Shown here in pieces: positions 1 through 5,549 of a stretch of 9,487 nt of DNA. Source of the stretch: a bacterium (lineage in GTDB: Bacteria; Chlamydiota; Chlamydiia; Chlamydiales; SM23-39). The DNA lies in the NCBI GenBank assembly GCA_021818045.1, contig JAKAFF010000039.1:1-9487 (forward strand). Direction: 5' to 3'. Both the position numbers and the translations under genes were made by a program. Within the stretch, counting starts at the first letter, position 1, and every line of letters starts with the position of its first letter. The notes beneath the pieces were generated by a model. The model searched no databases, was not told the DNA's origin, and was given only the letters and a program-made list of their open reading frames with translations.

Positions 1-293
1 GCGAAGTTCATGGAGATGTTGCAAATACGATGATTCGCCTTTACGCCGATTCTAAAAAGGCTCGCGAGCGGCAAGGGATGGGCTTTCGATTATCTCGCTG
101 GGACGAAAAGCTCTTGCAATACTGCCATTTATTTGAGGAGCGGATGATGAATTTGCGGGTGAATCTCCCCTTAGAAGAGGCGCTCGATCTCGGTTGGCGC
201 ACACTTGCAGAGTGTTTTGAATTAGAAGAGATCGGCGTGAAAAAGCAGATCGCAGACAAATATTGGCCTAAAGAGCTGACAGCTGGAAGATGA
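1..293 (+). CDS. atpB: V-type ATP synthase subunit B, C-terminal part (5' truncated by window edge)
   Basis: This is the last ~96 codons of the non-catalytic B subunit of the V/A-type ATPase, which alternates with catalytic A subunits in the cytoplasmic A3B3 head. The frame is open from base 3 to the window edge, so the ATG at 30 is an internal Met and not the start. The visible tail includes HGDVANTMIRLYADSKKARE and RVNLPLEEALDLGW, the conserved end of B subunits, where the helical domain contacts the central stalk. The nucleotide-binding region lies outside the window. The stop TGA (291-293) overlaps the ATG of the next gene in an ATGA, so translation of B and D is probably coupled. Family assignment is confident from these C-terminal motifs and from the D-I-K genes that follow. 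Confidence 0.95.
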   Translation, partial: EVHGDVANTMIRLYADSKKARERQGMGFRLSRWDEKLLQYCHLFEERMMNLRVNLPLEEALDLGWRTLAECFELEEIGVKKQIADKYWPKELTAGR

Positions 294-898
294 CGATTAA
301 GCTGACCAAAAACGAGCTTCGCAATCAGCAAACGCGCCTTTCGCAATTTGAGCGCTATTTGCCGACGCTGCAGCTGAAAAAAGCGATGCTTCAGTTTGAA
401 GTGAGCTTAATTTTATTGGATTTGCAAAAGCTGAAAGAAGAGTTCGGTCAGCTGCGCTCCCAAGTTGAGGCGTTTTCTCACTTTTTTACAGAAAAAGTAG
501 CCTGCAATCTAATGCAATATGCCGACATCTTGCTCGTGAAAAAAACCTATGAAAATATCGCCGGCGTAGAGATCCCCATTTTTGAAAAAGTGGTCTTTCG
601 AGAGCCCGAATATTTTTTGTTTGATGCGCCTGTTTGGACCGATCGGGCAACGGAACTGGTGCGCAATTTGGTGACAGGCAGGGAGAAAATCAATGTCGCT
701 GAAGAAAAGCGGCGCGCTTTGGAAAAAGAACTTCGAGAAGTATCGATTCGCGTTAATCTATTTGAAAAAATCCTCATTCCTCGCTCTCGAGACAACATCA
801 AAAAAATTCGGATCTTTCTTGGCGATCAACAGCTAGCGGCGGTTGCACAAGCAAAAGTTGCTAAACGCAAAATTGCACTCAGGCGGGAGGCGTCATGA
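290..898 (+). CDS. atpD: V-type ATP synthase subunit D (central stalk)
   Basis: This 202-residue protein matches the usual length of the D subunit, the long antiparallel coiled coil that forms the rotor shaft inside the A3B3 head and passes torque to the membrane ring. The N-terminus (MTIKLTKNELRNQQTRLSQF) is the classic D-subunit opening, followed by a heptad-rich helix to about residue 65, a central globular part, and a second charged helix from about residue 125 to the end. The N-terminal 'TKNELRNQQ..L' signature and the basic C-terminal helix are seen directly. The function is known for the family. The start is the ATG of the ATGA overlap with atpB; only a weak purine stretch (TGGAAG, 284-289) lies before it, which fits reinitiation after atpB. 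Its own stop overlaps the atpI start in the same way. Confidence 0.95.
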   Translation: MTIKLTKNELRNQQTRLSQFERYLPTLQLKKAMLQFEVSLILLDLQKLKEEFGQLRSQVEAFSHFFTEKVACNLMQYADILLVKKTYENIAGVEIPIFEKVVFREPEYFLFDAPVWTDRATELVRNLVTGREKINVAEEKRRALEKELREVSIRVNLFEKILIPRSRDNIKKIRIFLGDQQLAAVAQAKVAKRKIALRREAS

Positions 899-2844
899 TT
901 GTCGATTTGCTCAAGTATTTGGTTGTAGGGCCAAAACAAGAAATGGATCGCTTTTTTGCCCTTGCACAACGCGCAGGGTTCATGGAATTTATCGGCCTTT
1001 CCCATAAAAAAGCGCTCGAGATGCCAGAAGGGGCGAAAATTTTAACTGCCGCACTTAAAATTGTCCGGGGGCACTCAGCCCCATTTCAAGAGCCCTACCA
1101 TCCGGTTTTATCTCCGCTGGAGCTTGCAAAACAGATTGTCCAATGGAACTTGTCTTATGAAAAACTGTTGGAAGAGCAAAGGGTATTGCATAGTGAAGTT
1201 GCCCGCATTGCCATTTTTGGCGATTTTTCTCGTCCCGAACTCGATCATCTCGAAGTAGAATCGAAACGCGTGATACAGTTTTTCTGCATGAAAAGTGACC
1301 TTGCCAATGAATGGATCCATCCGCCCGAGGTAATTTACATAGGCACCGATTATGATCTCGACTATTTCGTTGCGATCAATAAAGAAAAGGTCCAATACCC
1401 TAAAATGATCGAGATTCTCATCGATCAGCCTGTGGGCCAGCTCAGACAGCGCTTAAGGCATGTAAATGCTGAAATCGCAGAAGTCGAGCATGAGATTCAT
1501 CAATCAGCTAGAGCCCAAAACTATTTGCAAGGTGGTTTATACGACTATCTCAACGAATACCATCTCCAATTGGCAAAGCACGACGCCTCCTCCCCCTTAG
1601 GAGAGGCCCTGTTTGCGATAGAGGCATGGGTGCCTCGCAGCAAGGCAAAAGCGTTGCAAGGATTACTTAGCTCCCTCGACGTACATGTGGAGGAGATTGC
1701 GATTGAGCCCACCGATCGGATTCCTACTTGTATGGAAAATCGCGGGGCGCCTCATATCGGAGAAGATCTCGTTTTGGTTTACGATACACCAGCTTCGACC
1801 GATAAAGATCCATCCCTATGGGTGCTCATCTTCTTTTCCCTCTTTTTTGCCATGATCGTTTCCGATGCGGGATATGGCCTGGTCTATCTCGTGATTGGAC
1901 TGATTTTAAAGTGGAAATTCAAGGAAGCCACAGGTTTTTTACGCAGATTCATCAAACTCATCCTCATCGCTTCATCGGCTTGCATCGTATGGGGCATTTG
2001 CACGGCCTCTTTCTTTGGCATTCCAATAGGACCTGATAATCCCTTTCGAAAAACTTCCTTCTTACACTACATGGCCGTTCGCAAAGCAGAATACCACATG
2101 CAGATGAAAGACGATGTGTATGAAGAGTATGTGCGCGAATACCCAGCTGTTGCCCAAGTGACTAATGGACACGATTTTTTAGTCCAAGCTTCATACATGT
2201 TAGATGGCAAATTACAATACGATGCCTTAGGTAGCTTTTATGATTCGATTCTTTTAGAAATTTCTCTTTTGATTGGGTGTATTCACCTTGCGCTCTCTTT
2301 TTTGCGCTATCTTTTCCGCAATTGGACGGGTCTTGGATGGATCGTTTTCATAGTTGGAGGCTATCTCTACTTTCCCTCTCACGTCGATGCCACATCGATT
2401 GTGAATTTCATGGGATGGATCTCCAAGCCTGTGGCTTATGCAATCGGGTTGCAACTGGTTTTCACGGGACTTTGTCTTGTGTTCTTAGCCGCGCTTTTCA
2501 TCCAGAAACGAAGATGGGGAGCTCTCCACGAATTGACGAATGCCGTCCAGGTATTTGCAGACGTTCTTTCTTATTTGCGGTTATATGCTTTAGCTTTAGC
2601 GGGGATGATTATGGCCGCAACGTTTAATGATTTGGGGTTGCAATTGGGTTTAATCGGCGGCGTCTTTGTCATTTTATTAGGACACGTGATCAATTTAACT
2701 TTGACAGTGCAGTCAGGAGTGATCCATGGACTGCGTCTCAATTTTCTCGAATGGTACCACTATAGTTTTGAGGGGGGAGGACGTCTGTTTAATCCCTTGC
2801 GCATTCGAAAATTAATTAACCGCAATAGAAATGCTTGTGATTAG
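895..2844 (+). CDS. atpI: V-type ATP synthase subunit I (membrane stator, a-subunit homologue)
   Basis: This 649-residue protein is the stator that carries the ion half-channels against the K ring. Residues 1 to ~305 are the soluble arm. From W309 onward I see about eight hydrophobic segments: ~309-328, ~328-342, ~353-376, ~451-472, ~477-493, ~515-538, ~555-578 and ~583-612. The essential stator arginine is present in SYLRLYALALA (R562), and a second conserved arginine lies in HGLRLNFLEWY (R614). These correspond to the two functional arginines near the C-terminus of yeast Vph1. A soluble stretch of ~70 residues (about 379-450) separates segments 3 and 4. If the N-terminal arm is cytoplasmic, this loop is periplasmic. 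GGGAGG at 885-890 gives a good ribosome site 4 nt before the ATG, which also sits in an ATGA overlap with atpD. The length matches my recollection of chlamydial AtpI. Confidence 0.95.
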   Translation: MIVDLLKYLVVGPKQEMDRFFALAQRAGFMEFIGLSHKKALEMPEGAKILTAALKIVRGHSAPFQEPYHPVLSPLELAKQIVQWNLSYEKLLEEQRVLHSEVARIAIFGDFSRPELDHLEVESKRVIQFFCMKSDLANEWIHPPEVIYIGTDYDLDYFVAINKEKVQYPKMIEILIDQPVGQLRQRLRHVNAEIAEVEHEIHQSARAQNYLQGGLYDYLNEYHLQLAKHDASSPLGEALFAIEAWVPRSKAKALQGLLSSLDVHVEEIAIEPTDRIPTCMENRGAPHIGEDLVLVYDTPASTDKDPSLWVLIFFSLFFAMIVSDAGYGLVYLVIGLILKWKFKEATGFLRRFIKLILIASSACIVWGICTASFFGIPIGPDNPFRKTSFLHYMAVRKAEYHMQMKDDVYEEYVREYPAVAQVTNGHDFLVQASYMLDGKLQYDALGSFYDSILLEISLLIGCIHLALSFLRYLFRNWTGLGWIVFIVGGYLYFPSHVDATSIVNFMGWISKPVAYAIGLQLVFTGLCLVFLAALFIQKRRWGALHELTNAVQVFADVLSYLRLYALALAGMIMAATFNDLGLQLGLIGGVFVILLGHVINLTLTVQSGVIHGLRLNFLEWYHYSFEGGGRLFNPLRIRKLINRNRNACD

Positions 2845-2853
2845 AGGTCTACT

Positions 2854-3279
2854 ATGGAATATGATATGATTGGTCCTGCTATCGTGATGGGACTTGGGTG
2901 TATTGGAAGTTCAATTGGATGCGGCATTGCTGGGATGGCATCCCACGGGATTATGACTCGTGTCGATGAAGGGCACGGAAAGTTCATCGCTCTTTCTGCG
3001 ATTCCCTCTTCTCAATCGATCTACGGATTTATTTTGATGATCATGATGAAAGGGGCTATCAAAGCGGGCACACTCACTGGGATTGCTGGGATTGGCATTG
3101 GACTATTTGTCGGGATTGCAATTGCCGCTTCCTCCATTTATCAGGGACGCTGCTGCGTTACAGCGATCCAAGCATCGGCAAAACAACCCGCAGTGCTCGG
3201 TAAAACCTTTGCCGCTTTGGGGATTGTAGAGTCGTTTGCTTTGTTTGCATTCGTTTTTGCTCTTCTCCTCATTCGATAA
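2854..3279 (+). CDS. atpK: V-type ATP synthase subunit K (membrane rotor ring)
   Basis: This 141-residue proteolipid, with four transmembrane helices in two hairpins, forms the rotating ion-carrying ring. The ion-binding carboxylate is E126 in the last helix (GIVESFALFAF). The other residues equivalent to the Na+ ligands of Enterococcus hirae NtpK are also visible: I50, S53, Q54 and Y57 in IPSSQSIYGF, and Q97 in SIYQGR. In the NtpK numbering I recall, these correspond to L61, T64, Q65, Y68, Q110 and E139. This points to a Na+-type site. A ribosome site AGAGGT (2843-2848) overlaps the atpI stop and lies 5 nt from the ATG. It is the last gene of the operon. Its 3' end overlaps the convergent RING-like gene by 11 nt, and a perfect 8-bp inverted repeat covers both stop codons. 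Confidence 0.95.
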   Translation: MEYDMIGPAIVMGLGCIGSSIGCGIAGMASHGIMTRVDEGHGKFIALSAIPSSQSIYGFILMIMMKGAIKAGTLTGIAGIGIGLFVGIAIAASSIYQGRCCVTAIQASAKQPAVLGKTFAALGIVESFALFAFVFALLLIR

Positions 3280-4006
3280 GTGATCGAATGCGCGGTATGT
3301 TCATCATCATTGCGTGAAATACCGCAGTTATTCCGATTGTGGAAGGACTTTGTGGTAAACTGCCGCAGATGAAGTTGCTTGTGACCCCTACTAGACCTCC
3401 AGCAGCTGTACTCATCACTAATGCGGTGCCGGATGGCATTGCTGCGATGTCAATACAGGTACCTATTGCGGTGATTGTGCTAGCAGTCACTGCACCAACA
3501 GTTAAGGCCGCTTTGAGTAAGGGGCGTAGAGATTCTAGCGTCGTCGTCCTTAGCGCTATCTGTATCGCTGTCCTCGCTGTATGTGCAGTCATGAGAGAGA
3601 TTCCTCCGGCTGATAGCAGAGCTACAGACATTGCAGTATGTGCATCGATTGGTTTTTCGTTCAGCCAGATCGCAGCGCATTGAGATCCGACGACTCCTGC
3701 GGCTGCGGCTATGATGCTGAAAGCTGTAGCGTACGTTGCATCAATGCAATGTTGCGTCGTTTGGGAGAGTTTTGTAAGTGGATCAAAAACCATCTCTTTA
3801 ATGTCCATTGCCGAAAAATCACACCGGTATGGACATGTTGGGTATCGACGCAAGAGAGTTATTAGGCATGTTCGATGAAAAGGATCGTGTGCATGTCCGT
3901 CTTCATGGGTCCATCGCTCGTCAGATGACAGAAACTCTTCCTGGCACAGAGCGCATACTTGCTCTGCAGAGAATGGTTTTTGAGAGAGTACAACAGCTGA
4001 CGTCAT
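3269..4006 (-). CDS. RING-H2-like zinc-finger protein with ~4 membrane segments, candidate ubiquitin-ligase-type effector
   Basis: This 245-residue protein has two parts. Near the N-terminus is a RING-like pattern: C18-x2-C21, then H38/H40, H44-x2-C47, and C58-x3-C62 (HDPFHRTC...CPYRC). This resembles the RING-H2 arrangement that binds two zinc ions and docks E2 enzymes, although the last pair has three residues between the cysteines where two are typical, and a histidine stands where the third cysteine is usual. Residues ~93-115, ~125-141, ~163-190 and ~194-214 are Ala/Gly/Thr-rich hydrophobic segments, so the rest is probably membrane-embedded. No classical N-terminal signal peptide is seen. 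The ATG at 4006 is chosen over the TTG just before it because AAAGGA lies 8 nt upstream of the ATG. It is convergent with atpK and divergent from the cysteine-rich gene. The ubiquitin-ligase role is inferred from the motif and from the known RING and F-box expansions in amoeba-associated Chlamydiota. Confidence 0.72.
   Translation of the reverse strand: MTSAVVLSQKPFSAEQVCALCQEEFLSSDERWTHEDGHAHDPFHRTCLITLLRRYPTCPYRCDFSAMDIKEMVFDPLTKLSQTTQHCIDATYATAFSIIAAAAGVVGSQCAAIWLNEKPIDAHTAMSVALLSAGGISLMTAHTARTAIQIALRTTTLESLRPLLKAALTVGAVTASTITAIGTCIDIAAMPSGTALVMSTAAGGLVGVTSNFICGSLPQSPSTIGITAVFHAMMMNIPRIRSLIE
3270..3290. repeat. Perfect inverted repeat over two convergent stop codons
   Basis: CATTCGAT (3270-3277) and ATCGAATG (3283-3290) form an exact 8-bp stem with a 5-nt loop. 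It spans the end of atpK and the end of the convergent RING-like gene. Neither strand has a T-run directly after it, so a classical intrinsic terminator is not supported. A bidirectional pause or 3'-end stabilising hairpin is possible. The repeat is seen directly; the role is inferred. Confidence 0.5.
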
Positions 4007-4045
4007 CAATAAATTCCTTTACTTAATTTTCCCAGGGAAGCTATC

Positions 4046-4519
4046 ATGCCACCTTTCTTGTTTTATACACAATCTATAGAACCAAGGGGAAGTATGAGCA
4101 CGGAATATGTGAGAGCTACAGGCAGTATTCAGAGCATGGGATATGCGGCTCATTTCAGAGGTCATTTTCGTGGGCGCGACGTGACTATTTGGCGTTGCGA
4201 TGAACCAAGCTGCTTTTTCCCAGAGCAAAGTTTCCATAAGGCAGCTTGCAACTGTTGTCTTCCTCTGAGTGCGAAAAAGGCCAAATCCTGTGGAGGACAG
4301 TGGTATGATGCATGTCGTTGGTTTTGTTGTAATGAGTGGGGTGCGACGGGGGGTGAGTGTTGTTGTCCAGACAGGGCCTGTTATGCGATCCTTTGCTTTC
4401 CTTTCGCAGCATGCGCCACAGTATACTCTGTTGGGAAGGCTTGGAAACAAAGCCAGGTTGTGGATGCGGCCGAGGAGCACGAAAGGATGCATGGACCTCG
4501 TCGACAACTCATAGAATGA
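4046..4519 (+). CDS. Cysteine-rich hypothetical protein, possibly membrane-associated
   Basis: I do not recognise a family for this 157-residue protein. Fifteen cysteines fall between residues 51 and 123, many in clusters (ACNCC at 67-71, CC at 94-95, CCC at 105-107). Aromatic residues are interspersed, and a short hydrophobic stretch (about 112-130) carries three of the cysteines. The N-terminal 50 residues and the charged C-terminus contain none. Such a pattern fits a disulfide-linked, metal-binding or S-acylated protein; none is proven. The start at 4046 has AGGGAAG at 4034-4040. An alternative ATG at 4094 (residue 17) also has a purine-rich site, AAGGGGA (4084-4090). A perfect hairpin begins 5 nt after the stop, which supports this strand over the long antisense frame. 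It diverges from the RING-like gene with only 39 nt between starts, so the two may share a control region. Confidence 0.6.
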   Translation: MPPFLFYTQSIEPRGSMSTEYVRATGSIQSMGYAAHFRGHFRGRDVTIWRCDEPSCFFPEQSFHKAACNCCLPLSAKKAKSCGGQWYDACRWFCCNEWGATGGECCCPDRACYAILCFPFAACATVYSVGKAWKQSQVVDAAEEHERMHGPRRQLIE

Positions 4520-4524
4520 AGCAA

Positions 4525-4544
4525 GGGAGAGGCGATCCTCTCCC
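4525..4544 (+). terminator. Hairpin after the cysteine-rich gene, probable terminator
   Basis: GGGAGAGG (4525-4532) pairs perfectly with CCTCTCCC (4537-4544) around the tetraloop CGAT. It begins 5 nt after the stop of the cysteine-rich gene. The following sequence is purine-rich for about 13 nt before reaching a T-rich patch (4560-4570), so it is not a textbook intrinsic terminator. Its position and strong GC stem suggest transcript termination or 3'-end protection. Confidence 0.55.
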
Positions 4545-4624
4545 AAGCAAGGAGGAAACTTTTCTATTTTTGATGGGTAGGCCAAAGACCTTGACCCGAG
4601 CATCTTCTACTGCAGTATTTTTTT

Positions 4625-5122
4625 TCAAGTATTAAAAGGAAATCCGATGCGAGCGAGCAAAAAACGGACGACTAAAATCGGGTGAAGAATCATATTCTTA
4701 AAGAGATTGTAGTAATTCACGCTGTTTAGCTTTTTTTGTAAGGGAGGCAGTTGTTTGAGAGTGTCTTCGATCCAATCTGGATACGGGGGGGGCAAAGGGG
4801 GAAGGTGCTCCAGAGAGAAAAAACAGACGCCCTTTGTCTCTGAGCTGAGAGTTGCCTCGCCCGACTCTATGGAACATTCATAGAGGTAGGTGCGTTTGGC
4901 CAGGCGATTTATGGGGAGATAATCGCCAACGAATCGATCTACTTTGACACGAAAGCCCGTTTCTTCCAAAATTTCTCGCATGATGGCATCGATAGGGGAT
5001 TCGTCCTGTTCGATGCCACCTCCTGGCAAAACCCAGACGGGGACGTCCCTTCTTTGGATCAAAAGGACGGCGTTTTTTTGGGGAGAGAGGATAATGCCGG
5101 CTATACTTTGAGGTTGCTGCAT
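4625..5122 (-). CDS. Nudix (MutT-type) hydrolase
   Basis: This 165-residue protein hydrolyses a nucleoside-diphosphate-linked compound; the substrate cannot be told from the sequence. The Nudix box is complete at residues 35-57: G35-x5-E41-x7-R49-E50-I51-x-E53-E54-x-G56-F57, with the Mg2+-binding glutamates in REILEETGF. It follows a typical beta strand region (AGIILSPQKNAVLLIQRR). After the box the protein has a proline-rich PPLPPPYP run and ends in a hydrophobic/basic helix (about 141-165) that could be membrane-peripheral. I chose the ATG at 5122, 6 residues before the Nudix fold. An upstream in-frame ATG at 5167 would add 15 residues without family resemblance. Neither start has a clear ribosome site. 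The chosen start shares CATG with the divergent lipoprotein gene. An 8-nt C tract on the coding strand (4785-4792) falls within the proline run. Confidence 0.88.
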   Translation of the reverse strand: MQQPQSIAGIILSPQKNAVLLIQRRDVPVWVLPGGGIEQDESPIDAIMREILEETGFRVKVDRFVGDYLPINRLAKRTYLYECSIESGEATLSSETKGVCFFSLEHLPPLPPPYPDWIEDTLKQLPPLQKKLNSVNYYNLFKNMILHPILVVRFLLARIGFPFNT

Positions 5123-5549
5123 GTGTGATCGGATTGTTTTATTTGCGCTGGTTGTTTTACTGCCCATTTTGAATGGCTGCTACAAAAATCATCTCTATGT
5201 ACAACAAGAGTGGGTGGATCGCGAATTTTTGGCAAGTAGTCACGTGGGCTCTCCCGATCCGCGCCAAGAGAATCCTCCCGAGGGTCCCAGAATTTTGGTG
5301 GGCTGGCGATTTGCTCCTGTGATGGTAGAACAAGAGCTGACTGTAGTGCTCACAGTGCGGTTTTGGGGCAATGAAGAAAAGGTTCTCTACTACCTCATTT
5401 CGCATAGTTGGGGAAGCACGGCATTTTTCTTTGAAGATCAAAGGATTTTGACGTATCGGATCCAAGTAGTCAATCATTGTGGTGAGATCGTGCAGACCTG
5501 GGAGCATCAGTTTTGGACGCAATTAATTGAGCCAAGCACAGTGCAATAG
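5121..5549 (+). CDS. Small predicted lipoprotein of unknown function
   Basis: This 142-residue protein begins with MCDRIVLFALVVLLPILNGC: one basic residue, a hydrophobic core, and a lipobox-like L-N-G-C ending at C20. That is a type II signal peptide, so the mature 123-residue protein should be lipid-anchored at the cell envelope after cleavage before C20. The mature part is rich in aromatic residues and beta-prone segments (for example ILVGWRFAP, TVVLTVRFWG, YRIQVVNHCG), suggesting a small beta-sandwich. I do not recognise a family. GAGGT at 5110-5114 gives a ribosome site 6 nt before the ATG. Its start codon overlaps that of the Nudix gene, and its last 27 nt overlap the 3' end of the convergent DAHP synthase gene. 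Lipid anchoring is inferred from the signal; the function is unknown. Confidence 0.8.
   Translation: MCDRIVLFALVVLLPILNGCYKNHLYVQQEWVDREFLASSHVGSPDPRQENPPEGPRILVGWRFAPVMVEQELTVVLTVRFWGNEEKVLYYLISHSWGSTAFFFEDQRILTYRIQVVNHCGEIVQTWEHQFWTQLIEPSTVQ

Noticed and set aside
3339..3683. 114-residue hydrophobic plus-strand frame inside the RING-like gene
   Set aside because: The hydrophobicity comes from the complement of Ala/Thr-rich membrane codons; the minus frame is longer and has a ribosome site and the zinc-finger pattern.
3979..4046. Sigma-70-type promoters for the RING-like and Cys-rich genes
   Set aside because: Candidate boxes such as CTGACG/TACTTA match poorly, so no promoter is called for either gene.
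4019..4603. 194-residue minus-strand open frame opposite the Cys-rich gene
   Set aside because: Its product is low-complexity Thr/Arg/Pro-rich without recognisable motifs. The plus frame has a ribosome site and a hairpin after its stop. It remains the main competitor for this stretch.
4608..4625. TACTGCAGTA palindrome followed by eight T on the plus strand, as an intrinsic terminator
   Set aside because: A usable stem would have only three pairs around a 4-nt loop, too weak. The stronger hairpin at 4525-4544 is the better candidate.
5123..5167. 15-residue N-terminal extension of the Nudix protein from the ATG at 5167
   Set aside because: It has no ribosome site, does not resemble Nudix N-termini, and would overlap the lipoprotein signal peptide codons. 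It is kept only as an alternative start.
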